From: Hyphomicrobiales bacterium
Lineage (GTDB): Bacteria > Pseudomonadota > Alphaproteobacteria > Rhizobiales > Xanthobacteraceae
DNA: 64,000 nt
NCBI GenBank assembly: GCA_016185205.1
Contig: JACPOA010000112.1
Span: 62,001-126,000 of the forward strand
Reading direction: 5' to 3'
The notes beneath the pieces are model-generated. The model worked only from the letters and a program-made list of their open reading frames with translations. It had not been told where the DNA came from and did no database searches. This document shows positions 24,297 through 32,958 of the stretch, piece by piece. The position numbers and the translations under genes are program-made. Positions within the stretch are counted from its first letter, which is position 1. The number at the start of each line of letters is the position of its first letter.

Positions 24297-25669
24297 GGCG
24301 GCAGCAATGCACGGAACGTGCCCGGCAGATCGCGCGGGCGAATGCGGTTGGCGCTGTCGAGCAAGCCTTGCCGCTCCAGCCATGCCTCGAATTCCGGCGC
24401 GGGCTTGCGCCCGAACAGGTCGCGCATGGCGAGCGCGTCATGGAACGAGGTGCTCTGATAGCCCAGCATGATGTCGTCGGCGCCCGGCACGCCCATGACG
24501 AAATTAACGCCGCTTGCAACCAGCAACGCGAGCAGCGCGTCGGCGTCGTCCTGGTCGGCCTCGGCGTGGTTGGTGTAGCAGACGTCGACGCCCATCGGCA
24601 CGCCCATCAGCTTGCCGCAGCAGTGATCCTCAAGCCCGGCGCGGGTGATCTGTTTGCCGTCGTAGAGATATTCCGGGCCGATGAAGCCCACTACGCTGTT
24701 GACCAGCAGCGGCTTGAACGCCCGCGCCACCGCGTAAGCGCGCGCTTCCAGCGTCTGCTGGTCGACGCCGTGATGCGCGTTGGCCGACAGCGCGCTGCCC
24801 TGGCCGGTCTCGAAATACATCACGTTGTCGCCGACGGGGCCGCGGCGAAGCGACAGCGCCGCTTCGCGCGCCTGCCTGAGCAGCGCGAGATCGATGCCGA
24901 AACTCTTGTTGGCGGCCTGCGTGCCCGCGATCGACTGGAACACCAGATCGACGGCTGAGCCCTTGCCGATCAGATCGAGCGTGGTGGTGACATGGGCCAG
25001 CACGCAGGACTGTGTCGGGATCTCGAGCTTGCCGATGATCTCCGCCAGCATGGACAGCAGTGTAGCGCAGCGCTCGGGACTGTCGGTCGCAGGATTGATG
25101 CCGATCACCGCGTCGCCCGAGCCGAGCAGCAGCCCGTCGAGAATGCTGGCCGCGATGCCGCGCGCGTCGTCGGTCGGATGGTTGGGCTGCAGGCGCGCCG
25201 ACAGACGACCCGGCAGGCCGAGCGTGTTGCGAAACCTGGTCACCACCGAGCACTTCGCCGCCATCACCATCAAGTCCTGCAGGCGGCTGATCTTGACGAC
25301 CGCCGCCGCCATTTCGGGCGTGAGGCCGGGCGCCAAGGAGGCAAGTATCTCCGTCGTCGCTTCGTCCGACAGCAGATAATCGCGCAAGCCGCCGACGGTG
25401 AGATGGCGCACGACTGCGAACGCCGCCTTGTCATGCGTGTCGATGATGAGCCGCGTCACCTCGTCGCTTTCGTAAGCGACGACGGCCTCATTCAGGAACG
25501 TGGCGAGCGGCAGATCGGCGAGCGCGAATTGCGCGGCCACCTGCTGCTCGCGACTTTCCGCCGCCAGCCCCGCCAGCGCATCGCCGCTGCGCAACGGCGT
25601 GGCCTTGGCCAGCAGATCTTTCAGATCGCCGAAGGCGTAGCGGCTGTTTGCGATGGTCGCGCGGTACAT
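24293..25669 (-). CDS. eutB: Ethanolamine ammonia-lyase large subunit
   Basis: A 458-residue TIM-barrel subunit that carries the substrate site and most of the cobalamin contacts. Recognisable segments are DGLLLGSGDAVIGINPATD, CVLAHVTTTLDLI, FQSIAGTQAANKSFGIDL, MYFETGQGSALSANAHHG and ATG-proximal YAFGDLKDLLAKA. The ATG at 25669 is immediately preceded by an alternative GTG at 25672. It heads the eutB-eutC operon and diverges from a Bug-type binding protein across about 150 bases. Confidence 0.95.
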   Translation of the reverse strand: MYRATIANSRYAFGDLKDLLAKATPLRSGDALAGLAAESREQQVAAQFALADLPLATFLNEAVVAYESDEVTRLIIDTHDKAAFAVVRHLTVGGLRDYLLSDEATTEILASLAPGLTPEMAAAVVKISRLQDLMVMAAKCSVVTRFRNTLGLPGRLSARLQPNHPTDDARGIAASILDGLLLGSGDAVIGINPATDSPERCATLLSMLAEIIGKLEIPTQSCVLAHVTTTLDLIGKGSAVDLVFQSIAGTQAANKSFGIDLALLRQAREAALSLRRGPVGDNVMYFETGQGSALSANAHHGVDQQTLEARAYAVARAFKPLLVNSVVGFIGPEYLYDGKQITRAGLEDHCCGKLMGVPMGVDVCYTNHAEADQDDADALLALLVASGVNFVMGVPGADDIMLGYQSTSFHDALAMRDLFGRKPAPEFEAWLERQGLLDSANRIRPRDLPGTFRALLPP

Positions 25670-25818
25670 CACGGTTCCCGAAGGTTAAATCGTCGGCAAG
25701 TATATCGGTAGGCGGCGGAGGGATCGTGGGTCGAGTCGGCGATTTCGGCCCTTCCCCGGCACCGAGGATCCAGCCTATCATCCATGCAATTCATAACGAC
25801 AACGACTTTGGGGGGCAC

Positions 25819-26787
25819 ATGAAAAAACTGATGATCGCGGCCGCGTTGACGCTACTGGCCGGCATCGCGTGTGCGCAGGCGCAGACCTATCCGTCGCGCC
25901 AGATCACGCTGGTGGTTCCGTTCCCGCCGGGCGGCTCAACCGACACGACCGCGCGTATCATGGCCGAACGCATGCGCGCGTCGCTCGGGCAGTCCGTCAT
26001 CATCGAAAACATCGGCGGCGCCGGCGGCAGTATCGCGGTCGGCCGTGTCGCGCGCGCGGCGCCCGACGGCTATACGATCGACATCGGCCAGTGGGACACC
26101 CATGTCGGCAGCATCATCTACAAGCTGGATTACGATCTGCAGAAGGATTTCGAGCCGATCGGCCTGCTGTCGGTCAATCCGCAGCTCATGGTCGCCAAGA
26201 AAAATCTGCCGGCCGACAATTTGAAGGACTTGGTCGCCTACATGAAGGCGAACCCCGGCAAGATCAACTTCGTCAACCAGAATGCGGCGGCCCATGTGAC
26301 CGGCTATACATTTGAAAAACTCACCGGTCAGAAAGTCCAGTTCATTCCCTATCGCGGCGCCGGACCGGCCATGACCGATCTGGTCTCCGGCCAGGTCGAC
26401 CTGCTGGTGGTGCAAAGCGCGGTGGCGCTGCCGCAGATCAGGGGAGGCAAGATCAAGGCGATCGCCAATTTGTCGCCGCAACGCTCGGCCTCGATGCCGG
26501 ACATTCCGACCGCGGACGAGACCGGCGTGCCGGGACTCTATATGTCGGGATGGTTCGGGTTCTGGGCGCCCAAGGGTACGCCGAAGCCGATCATCGCCAA
26601 GCTCAATGCCGCGATGGTCGAAGCGCTCGCCGATCCGGCCGTGCAGGCACGCTTCACCGAACTCGGCCTCGACGTCGCGCCGCGCGCGCTGCAGACGCCG
26701 GAGGGTCTCACCAAGTTCCAACAGGCCGAGATCGACAAGTGGTGGCCGATCATCAAGGCCGCCGGCATCGGCATGCAGGCGCAGTAG
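25819..26787 (+). CDS. Bug/TctC-family substrate-binding protein
   Basis: A 322-residue periplasmic receptor. The signal peptide (about 1-20, ending CAQAQ) precedes YPSRQITLVVPFPPGGSTDT (Bug hallmark), RAAPDGYTID and NPGKINFVNQNAA. The G-rich TTTGGGGGG stretch sits just ahead of the ATG at 25819; the frame stays open further upstream but into intergenic sequence. No membrane components are close, as for the Bug genes at 13004 and 50937. It diverges from eutBC; a link to ethanolamine use is not supported by anything visible. Confidence 0.88.
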   Translation: MKKLMIAAALTLLAGIACAQAQTYPSRQITLVVPFPPGGSTDTTARIMAERMRASLGQSVIIENIGGAGGSIAVGRVARAAPDGYTIDIGQWDTHVGSIIYKLDYDLQKDFEPIGLLSVNPQLMVAKKNLPADNLKDLVAYMKANPGKINFVNQNAAAHVTGYTFEKLTGQKVQFIPYRGAGPAMTDLVSGQVDLLVVQSAVALPQIRGGKIKAIANLSPQRSASMPDIPTADETGVPGLYMSGWFGFWAPKGTPKPIIAKLNAAMVEALADPAVQARFTELGLDVAPRALQTPEGLTKFQQAEIDKWWPIIKAAGIGMQAQ

Positions 26788-26901
26788 CCGCGTTTACGAC
26801 AAGTTTACCCCGTAACACCGGTTCGACACTGCGAGTGTCCGCTTGGCGTGCTAGTTTCAGCACGTGCCCACCCCCGCGACCTGATATCGGAGAATGGACT
26901 C

Positions 26902-27300
26902 ATGAAGCTGAAAGTGATGATTGCCGTTGCCGTCATGGCCGCCCTGCCGCTGTGCGCGCAGGCGCAGCAACCCAAAGCGCCGCAGATGCAGCAGCCGAAG
27001 GCGCCGAAAGCGACCAACGCGGATGCGCAACGCGTCGTTAAAATCATCAGCGGCGACAAGGCCAAGACGCAAGCCTACTGCGAAGTGGCCAAGCTCGGCG
27101 AGCAGATCGCGACAGCCGAGGCGAAGAAAGACAACAAGACGGCCGAGGCGCTGATGCAAAAGGCGGACGCGCTAGGGCAGAAGATCGGACCCGAATACGC
27201 CGCGCTGATGGATGGCATGGGAGACCTCGACGAAAAGTCGAAAGAGGGCCAGGCCATCGTCGCGACGCTCGAGGGCCTCGAAAAGCTGTGCCCGCAATAA
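26902..27300 (+). CDS. Small secreted protein of unknown function
   Basis: A 132-residue protein with a signal peptide (about 1-21, ending LCAQAQ), a short QQPKAPQMQQPKAPKA linker, and a helical charged domain with cysteines in AYCEVAKLGEQI and the C-terminal LEKLCPQ, which could form a disulfide. Similar hypothetical proteins are common in Bradyrhizobium-like genomes; function unknown. GGAGA precedes the ATG at 26902 by about nine bases. It converges on the coiled-coil gene at 27340. Confidence 0.7.
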   Translation: MKLKVMIAVAVMAALPLCAQAQQPKAPQMQQPKAPKATNADAQRVVKIISGDKAKTQAYCEVAKLGEQIATAEAKKDNKTAEALMQKADALGQKIGPEYAALMDGMGDLDEKSKEGQAIVATLEGLEKLCPQ

Positions 27301-27326
27301 CGGCGCGCAACCGGTAATATTGCCGA

Positions 27327-27356
27327 GGCGGCGAGGGCGCTAATAGCCTCGCCGCC
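27327..27356. terminator. Hairpin between convergent genes
   Basis: GGCGGCGAGG (27327-27336) and CCTCGCCGCC (27347-27356) form a perfect ten-base stem with a ten-base loop. The second arm lies inside the last codons of the minus-strand gene. No T-tract follows on either strand, so it may act as a bidirectional transcription block or RNA end-protecting structure rather than a canonical terminator. Confidence 0.4.
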
Positions 27357-27729
27357 GGACCTTCTTGGCCGCCTTGCGGGCCGCGTAGCGGGCATCGCGG
27401 TCGGCTTTTTGCTGAGCCGCCAGCGCGGCGGCTTTTTCAGCCTCCTCAGCCGCGATCAGCGCCGCGAGTTCTTCGGCCTCGCGTTGCGCCTGCGCGGCGC
27501 GCTCGGCGGCGCGGGCGGCTTCCGCGGCCAGTTCGGCCTCGCGCACCTTCCGGGCGGCTTCGCGCTCGGCCATGCGGGCGGCACGGGCTTCGGCTATGAC
27601 GATCCGCTTGAGGCGCGCCTGCTCGAGAGCAGGGTCCTGCGCTTTGGCGCGAAACTTTTCCAGCATCGCCTTTTTGACGGCGGCGGCGTTTTTCTGACGT
27701 TCGTGCAGGTCGGGACTTAGGAAGCTCAA
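27340..27729 (-). CDS. Ala/Glu/Arg-rich coiled-coil protein (DUF6481-like)
   Basis: A 129-residue highly charged protein, almost entirely helical, with long runs of A, E and R (for example REAARKVREAELAAEAAR) and a basic tail KKVRRRGY. The N-terminal FLSPDLHERQKNAAAVKKAM segment resembles the DUF6481 family of Rhizobiales. The start is a TTG at 27729, supported by CCAGGAG seven bases upstream; the open frame continues further but into a non-coding gap. Function unknown; low-complexity composition makes homology searches unreliable. Confidence 0.65.
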   Translation of the reverse strand: MSFLSPDLHERQKNAAAVKKAMLEKFRAKAQDPALEQARLKRIVIAEARAARMAEREAARKVREAELAAEAARAAERAAQAQREAEELAALIAAEEAEKAAALAAQQKADRDARYAARKAAKKVRRRGY

Positions 27730-27864
27730 ATTGATTCTCCTGGGAGGGATAGGCGGTGCGTATATGGCCTTCCGCGACGAACTTCGCAACCTAGGGAAGT
27801 CCCGGATTCGCAGGTTTTCCCTTGCTTGCCGAGGCGGCTGGCGGTTGATACCTACTCTCTGACT

Positions 27865-27932
27865 CGTCATGGCCGGGCCCAAAAGGCGCGAAGCGCCGTC
27901 TTTACGCCCTAAGTCCGGCCATCCATGTCTTT
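27865..27932. repeat. Palindromic intergenic repeat
   Basis: CGTCATGGCCGGGCC at 27865 and TCCGGCCATCCATGTC at 27914-27929 flank a GGCGC-GAA-GCGCC hairpin. Same (C)GTCATGGCCGG family as 48788. It ends 14 bases before metG. Confidence 0.7.
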
Positions 27933-27946
27933 AAACAAAGCCGAAA

Positions 27947-29554
27947 ATGCCCGACAAGCAGCCCTTCTACATCACCACCGCGATCTCCTACCCGAACGGC
28001 CCGCCGCATATCGGGCACGCCTATGAGGCGATCTGCACCGACGCCATCGCGCGCTTCATGCGGCTTGACGGCTACGACGTCTATTTCCTCACCGGCACCG
28101 ACGAGCACGGCCAGAAGATCCAGCAGACCGGCGCCAAGGAAGGGCTGACGCCGCATGAGCTGCTCGAGCGCAACGTGCCGCGCTTTAAGGCCATGGTCGA
28201 GCGCATGAACTGCTCGAACGACGATTTCATCCGCACCACCGAGGAGCGCCACCATCGCTCGTCGGAGGAAATCTGGCGGCGCATGGAGAAGAACGGCGAC
28301 ATCTATCTCGACAAATATGCCGGCTGGTATTCGGTGCGCGACGAAGCCTATTACGCCGAGGACGAAACCCATCTCAACGAGCAGAAGGTGCGCGTCTCGT
28401 CCAAAACCGGCACGCCGGTCGAATGGGTGGAGGAGGAGAGCTATTTCTTCAAGCTCTCGGCCTATCAGGACAAGCTGCTCGAACTGTTCGCGCGTCCGAA
28501 CTACGTGCTGCCGAAGGAACGGCTCAACGAGGTGGCGAGCTTCGTGCGCGGCGGCTTGAAGGATCTCTCCATATCGCGCACCACCTTCGACTGGGGCATC
28601 CGCGTGCCCGGCGCCGACAATCACATCATGTATGTGTGGGTCGACGCGCTCACCAATTACATCACCGGCGTCGGCTTTCCCGACACCGAGAACGAGAAGT
28701 TCAAGCGCTACTGGCCGGCGGCGCTGCATGTGATCGGCAAGGACATCGTGCGCTTCCACGCGGTCTATTGGCCGGCCTTCCTGATGTCGGCCGGTATCGC
28801 GGTGCCGCAGCGCATTTTCTCGCACGGCTTCCTGTTCAATCGCGGAGAGAAGATGTCGAAGTCGGTCGGCAACGTGGTCGACCCGTTCACCATGACCGAT
28901 GCCTATGGCGTCGATCAGTTCCGCTATTTCTTCCTGCGCGAGGTGCCGTTCGGGCAGGACGGCAATTACAGCCACGAGGCCATCGTCAACCGCATCAATG
29001 CCGATCTCGCCAACGATCTGGGCAATCTGGCGCAGCGCTCGCTGTCGATGATCGCCAAGCAGTTCGGCGGCGTGCTGCCGCAGCCTGGCGCGTTCACCGC
29101 CGAGGATAAGACGATCCTGGCCGCCGCCGACGGCATGATCGGCATTGCGCGCGAGCACATGCAGACGCAGCAGTTGCACCAGGTGCTCAACGCGGTGTGG
29201 GCGGTGGTGGCCGACGCCAACCGTTATTTCGCCAGCGAGGCGCCCTGGGCCAAGGCCAAGACCGATCCGGCGCGGCAGGGCACCATCCTGTACGTGACGG
29301 CGGAGGTGATCCGGCAAGTCGCGATCCTGGCGCAGCCGTTCGTGCCTGCGTCGGCCGGCAAACTGCTCGATCTGCTGGCGGTCGGTGCCGATGAACGTCA
29401 ATTCGACAAGCTCGGTTCGCGGATCAAGCCGGGTGTCACATTGCCGGCGCCAACTGGCGTTTTCCCGCGATACGTCGAGCCGGAAGCCGAGGGCGAAGCC
29501 AAAGCCCAGCCCAAGGCGAAGCCGCCAAAATCCGCACCGAAGCCCGGCGCCTGA
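27947..29554 (+). CDS. metG: Methionyl-tRNA synthetase
   Basis: A 535-residue class I synthetase. The HIGH motif is PPHIGHAYE (about residues 17-25) and the KMSKS motif is [10 protein letters not shown] (about 301-310). The connective-peptide region has no zinc-binding cysteines, and there is no C-terminal tRNA-binding (EMAP/CsaA) domain; the tail is a lysine/proline-rich stretch from about residue 505. It charges initiator and elongator tRNA-Met. A TatD-like hydrolase follows two bases after the stop. Confidence 0.96.
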   Translation: MPDKQPFYITTAISYPNGPPHIGHAYEAICTDAIARFMRLDGYDVYFLTGTDEHGQKIQQTGAKEGLTPHELLERNVPRFKAMVERMNCSNDDFIRTTEERHHRSSEEIWRRMEKNGDIYLDKYAGWYSVRDEAYYAEDETHLNEQKVRVSSKTGTPVEWVEEESYFFKLSAYQDKLLELFARPNYVLPKERLNEVASFVRGGLKDLSISRTTFDWGIRVPGADNHIMYVWVDALTNYITGVGFPDTENEKFKRYWPAALHVIGKDIVRFHAVYWPAFLMSAGIAVPQRIFSHGFLFNRGEKMSKSVGNVVDPFTMTDAYGVDQFRYFFLREVPFGQDGNYSHEAIVNRINADLANDLGNLAQRSLSMIAKQFGGVLPQPGAFTAEDKTILAAADGMIGIAREHMQTQQLHQVLNAVWAVVADANRYFASEAPWAKAKTDPARQGTILYVTAEVIRQVAILAQPFVPASAGKLLDLLAVGADERQFDKLGSRIKPGVTLPAPTGVFPRYVEPEAEGEAKAQPKAKPPKSAPKPGA

Positions 29555-29556
29555 CC

Positions 29557-30351
29557 ATGCTGGTGGACAGCCACTGCCACCTGGATTTTCCGGATTTCGC
29601 CGCCGAGCTCGACGCGGTGGTGGAGCGAGCGCGGGCGGCCGGCATCGGACGCATGGTGACGATCTGCACGCGCGTGCGCCGGCACGCGCAGGTGCTGGCC
29701 ATCGCCGAGAAATTCCCCGACGTGTTCTGCTCGGTCGGCACGCATCCGCACAACGCCCATGAGGAACTCGACATCGGCGCGGCCGAGCTGATGGCGATCG
29801 CCCAGCATCCCAAAGTGGTGGCGATCGGCGAGGCCGGCCTCGATTATCACTACGACAACAGCCCGCGCGCCGCGCAGGAGCAGGGCTTGCGCGCGCACAT
29901 TGCTGTTTCACGTGAAACCGGCCTGCCGCTGGTCATCCATTCGCGCGAGGCCGATGCCGACATGGCGCGCATCTTGCGGGAAGAAACAGGGAAGGGCGCC
30001 TTCCCGGCCGTGCTGCATTGCTTCACCGGCGGGCGCGAATTGGCCTTCGCGGCCGTCGAATTGGGTCACTATGTCTCGTTCACCGGCATTCTGACCTTTA
30101 AAAACTCGCAGAATCTGCGCGATATCGCCGCCGCGCTGCCGGCCGAGCGCATTCTGGTCGAGACCGACGCGCCCTATCTGGCGCCCTTGCCGCATCGCGG
30201 CCGGCGCAACGAGCCGGCTTACGTGGTCGAGACCGCGCGTGTCTTGGCGGAAACGCGCGGAGTTTCGCCCGAAGAAATCGCGCGGCAGACGACGGCAAAC
30301 TTCTTTCAATTGTTCAACAAAGTGCCGCAAACCATTCCGGCCGCTGCATGA
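29557..30351 (+). CDS. tatD: TatD-family metal-dependent DNA hydrolase
   Basis: A 264-residue TIM-barrel hydrolase. Metal-binding motifs are LVDSHCHLDFP (residues 2-12), AIGEAGLDYHYD (about 90-101), LVIHSREAD, LHCFTGG and ETDAPYLAPLPHRGRRNEP (about 206-224). TatD/YcfH proteins are 3'-5' DNases or deacylases. It is coupled to metG upstream and overlaps the next gene by four bases (ATGA). The metG-tatD-MBL order is conserved in alphaproteobacteria. Confidence 0.9.
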   Translation: MLVDSHCHLDFPDFAAELDAVVERARAAGIGRMVTICTRVRRHAQVLAIAEKFPDVFCSVGTHPHNAHEELDIGAAELMAIAQHPKVVAIGEAGLDYHYDNSPRAAQEQGLRAHIAVSRETGLPLVIHSREADADMARILREETGKGAFPAVLHCFTGGRELAFAAVELGHYVSFTGILTFKNSQNLRDIAAALPAERILVETDAPYLAPLPHRGRRNEPAYVVETARVLAETRGVSPEEIARQTTANFFQLFNKVPQTIPAAA

Positions 30352-31148
30352 GCCTGACCTTCACCATTCTCGGCTGCGGCTCGTCCATGGGCGTGCCGCG
30401 CGTCGCGCTCGGTTGGGGCCAATGCGACCCCAACAATCCGAAAAACCGCCGGCGGCGCTGCGCCTTATTGATTGAGCGCGCGCAGGGGCAAGGCAACGTG
30501 ACGCGCGTTCTGATCGACTGCACGCCCGATCTGCGCGAGCAGTTGCTCGATGCGCAGGTCGACTGGCTTGACGGCGTGCTGATCACCCATGAGCATGCCG
30601 ACCACACCCACGGCATCGACGACCTGCGGCCGCTGTTCGTGCACAAGCGCCGCCGCGTCGACATCTATCTCGACGAGGCGACCTCGCGCGCCATGCATGC
30701 CCGCTTCGGCTATTGCTTCATGACGCCGCCGGGCAGCGAATATCCGCCGATTGTAAGTGAGCACCGCCTCGAACCCGGCCGGCCGGTAACGATTAACGGG
30801 CAGGGCGGACCGATCGAGCTGCTGCCGATCCTGCAAAATCACGGCGACATCCCCTCGCTCGGCTTTCGCGTCGGCAACGTCGCCTACTCGGCCGACATCA
30901 AGGAATTGCCGCCGGAGAGCCTTGGGCTTATGGCCGGCCTCGAGGTCTGGATCGTCGACGCGCTGCGCAAGTCGCCGCATCCCAGCCACTTCAATCTCGC
31001 GGAGGCGCTGCATTGGATCGAGCGGGTCAAGCCGAAACGGGCGATCCTGACCAACCTGCATACCGACATGGATTACGCCGAGCTGTGCGCGACTTTGCCG
31101 CCCGGCATCGAGCCGGCTTACGATCGGATGCGTTTTTCCGTTGATTAA
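30348..31148 (+). CDS. MBL-fold metallo-hydrolase (PhnP-like)
   Basis: A 266-residue metallo-beta-lactamase fold phosphodiesterase. It begins FTILGCGSSMGVPR, carries the dinuclear metal motif ITHEHADHTHGIDDLR (about residues 77-92), and ends with further His ligands in HPSHFNLAEALHWIE and LTNLHTDMDY. This resembles PhnP, which opens cyclic ribosyl phosphates, but no phn genes are nearby, so a tRNA or nucleotide substrate is equally possible. Its ATG overlaps the tatD stop. The AT-rich gap bearing the IS element follows. Confidence 0.85.
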   Translation: MSLTFTILGCGSSMGVPRVALGWGQCDPNNPKNRRRRCALLIERAQGQGNVTRVLIDCTPDLREQLLDAQVDWLDGVLITHEHADHTHGIDDLRPLFVHKRRRVDIYLDEATSRAMHARFGYCFMTPPGSEYPPIVSEHRLEPGRPVTINGQGGPIELLPILQNHGDIPSLGFRVGNVAYSADIKELPPESLGLMAGLEVWIVDALRKSPHPSHFNLAEALHWIERVKPKRAILTNLHTDMDYAELCATLPPGIEPAYDRMRFSVD

Positions 31149-31210
31149 AGTGTACTGTTTGTTTCTCCAGCGATCTATCTGAAATACTTTGTCTAATTGG
31201 TCGTACGGTG

Positions 31211-31218
31211 CATCGGAT
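31211..31218. repeat. Target-site duplication of the IS element, left copy
   Basis: CATCGGAT here is repeated at 32748-32755, exactly flanking the element. Eight bases is the duplication length expected for IS1595-family elements. Confidence 0.85.
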
Positions 31219-31471
31219 GGGGACTTATACACAATAGGGACCATTGCATTTCCCTTATTTTGCAGGCACTTTCAGCCTGCGATTCGCTGACCAATCACAA
31301 ATAGTGATTGAACCGATTGAACGTCGTGAGAGCGCAAAAACCCGACTTAGCGACGGGGCTCTCTGTCACCCGCTGCGGACCCCGCAGTTAGGAGATCGAC
31401 GTTCATCGGTTTTTCCGCCTTGCGCGTCGATCTATCTAACTACGGGGCCGCTCTTCAACAGGAGAGCACCC

Positions 31472-31597
31472 ATGACATGGGTAAACCCTCACTACCGCCT
31501 TCGCTTTGGACGCCTAGAACACGTCCGAGGCTACTGGCGATCCCTGCCGCGTCGTCGGCTAGCGCCCGGTAAGCTTTCGAATCCGCCGCGCGCGTAA
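31472..31597 (+). CDS. Possible 41-residue passenger protein inside the IS
   Basis: ATG at 31472 has CAGGAGAG about eight bases upstream and runs 41 codons to TAA. The product is basic and aromatic (MTWVNPHYRLRFGRLEHVRG..., rich in Arg, Tyr and Trp). It is oriented against the transposase and its 3' end overlaps the accessory gene by 39 bases. No family is recognised with certainty. The rest of 31223-31471 is non-coding and contains a CTGCGG/CCGCAG hairpin (31373-31387). Confidence 0.35.
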   Translation: MTWVNPHYRLRFGRLEHVRGYWRSLPRRRLAPGKLSNPPRA

Positions 31598-31780
31598 ACT
31601 GACGACCTTGCCTTCGGGCTTGCCGCCGGGTGGTTTTTTCTTTCGACCTCCCGGCGGTTTCTTTTTTTTCGATGCCCTTATGCTGGCGTCCATCTCTTTC
31701 GGATCGACGCCGATGAACCGTTCCAATGCCTCCCCGAACGGCATGTTGAGTTTCAGCGGCGCTTCGTTCTTGCGGGTCAT
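31559..31780 (-). CDS. IS-associated small basic protein
   Basis: A 73-residue protein whose ATG overlaps the transposase stop by four bases (ATGA), which argues for coupled expression. The N-terminal half, PLKLNMPFGEALERFIGVDP, looks like a folded segment. The C-terminal half is a lysine/proline/glycine repeat (KKKKPPGGRKKKPPGG) and a basic tail RARRIRKLTGR. Nucleic-acid binding is a fair guess. It could be an accessory factor of transposition or a passenger; I know of no assigned function. Confidence 0.65.
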   Translation of the reverse strand: MTRKNEAPLKLNMPFGEALERFIGVDPKEMDASIRASKKKKPPGGRKKKPPGGKPEGKVVSLRARRIRKLTGR

Positions 31781-32676
31781 GCGATCAGCGCCTTGTAGGT
31801 GAGGCGACCGTCGAGCCGGGAGATCATCTCAACGACTCGTCCGCCAGTTTCTACGGCGCGGCGATTGTAGCGCCAAGTCGCCTCTGAAATATACCGATGC
31901 AAATGTTTCGGGCTGACCCAGTGATGGATGCCGTAAATCTGGCGCTTGATGAGTGCCCATGCGCTTTCCATGCCGTTGACGTGCACGTAGCCGTTCGCAC
32001 TGTATTCGCCAGCCGAGTGATTGACCGAAGCATGCCAGAACCGCTGATTGAAGCGGCTGTAGCCGGTCCATTCGTCAGTCATCAGAACGGCACCCGGCTT
32101 CACATGGGCGATGATTTCGCTCTTAACGTCTTTCAGGCTATCGACCGGGTGAGCGCGCAATTCGCCGCCGCGCTCTAGCATCCCGAACACCACGACCTTT
32201 TTGTCCTTGCCGCGCTTGTTCGCGTGTTTGTTCTTTTCCTTGCCGCCGAAAAAGCTCTCATCGGCCTCGACGATGCCGCCAAGCTGGCGATTGAAAGACT
32301 GGGTACGGGCGGCATGGCGCAGCCGGTGCATCATGAACCATGCCGTCTTTTGCGTAACGCCGATGTCCGTGGAGAGGGTGGTGCTGGCGATGCCCTTGGG
32401 GTGGTTCGTGATGATCCAGATGGCGTAAAGCCACTTTTGGAGGGGGATTTTCGAGGCCTCGAAAACCGTCCCGAAGCGCAGGGAGAATTTCATGCGGCAT
32501 TCCGGGGCGGCGCATTTGAACTTGCGGCCACCCTCAAAATGGTAGAGTCGGTCACCTCCGCAATGGGGGCAAAACTCGCCATGCTTCCAGCGAATCGCCT
32601 TGAAATACTCGATGGCCGCGTCCTCATTAGGTATCGCCTGCATCATCTTGATAAGGCTTGTAAATTCAATGTTCAT
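31777..32676 (-). CDS. IS1595-family transposase (ISXO2-like DDE domain)
   Basis: A 299-residue transposase. An N-terminal zinc ribbon (CPHCGG at about 36-41 and CAAPEC at about 55-60) is followed by a helix-turn-helix region and the ISXO2-like catalytic domain, with EADESFFGG, VLMTDEWTGY and HVNGMESAW carrying the acidic or Asn catalytic positions of this family. GAGGCC lies close to the ATG at 32676. Codon use is less GC-rich than the chromosome, in keeping with a mobile gene. No frameshift or truncation. Confidence 0.93.
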   Translation of the reverse strand: MNIEFTSLIKMMQAIPNEDAAIEYFKAIRWKHGEFCPHCGGDRLYHFEGGRKFKCAAPECRMKFSLRFGTVFEASKIPLQKWLYAIWIITNHPKGIASTTLSTDIGVTQKTAWFMMHRLRHAARTQSFNRQLGGIVEADESFFGGKEKNKHANKRGKDKKVVVFGMLERGGELRAHPVDSLKDVKSEIIAHVKPGAVLMTDEWTGYSRFNQRFWHASVNHSAGEYSANGYVHVNGMESAWALIKRQIYGIHHWVSPKHLHRYISEATWRYNRRAVETGGRVVEMISRLDGRLTYKALIA

Positions 32677-32747
32677 AATGGCCTCCTCAATCTCTAAAAA
32701 CTACTATATACCCTTATTTTGTCGTGGTCAAGTATGTATATAACCCC

Positions 32748-32755
32748 CATCGGAT
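32748..32755. repeat. Target-site duplication of the IS element, right copy
   Basis: CATCGGAT matches 31211-31218. The following bases 32756-32880 are AT-rich, like 31149-31210 on the other side, and hold no gene. Confidence 0.85.
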
Positions 32756-32958
32756 GGCTATTCGATCAATTTTATGAATAACTTAGATATGCCAATGATA
32801 TACATTGTCATCTTAAAGTAACGGCACCACCGAAGTCGCCCGCTTTGCCCTTCTAATAATATTCCATAATATGTCTTATGCGAATCCCGCTGCCGGGTCG
32901 CGGCCCGGGCCCGCCTTTGCTACGGTCGGCTTTTCACGCCCCATCCGAGCCCCACGCC

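Larger units (their letters stand above)
31219..32747 (-). mobile_element. Complete IS1595-family insertion sequence (1529 bp)
   Basis: The left end reads GGGGACTTATACACAATAGG and the right end, on the opposite strand, GGGGTTATATACATACTTGA. The two align over about 24 bases with about 17 matches, as imperfect terminal inverted repeats. An 8-bp duplication CATCGGAT flanks them. Inside are a full-length transposase, a 73-residue accessory gene overlapping its 3' end, and at the left end a 340-base stretch with a 41-codon frame on the other strand. Nothing in the transposase is broken, so the copy may still be active. Confidence 0.88.
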
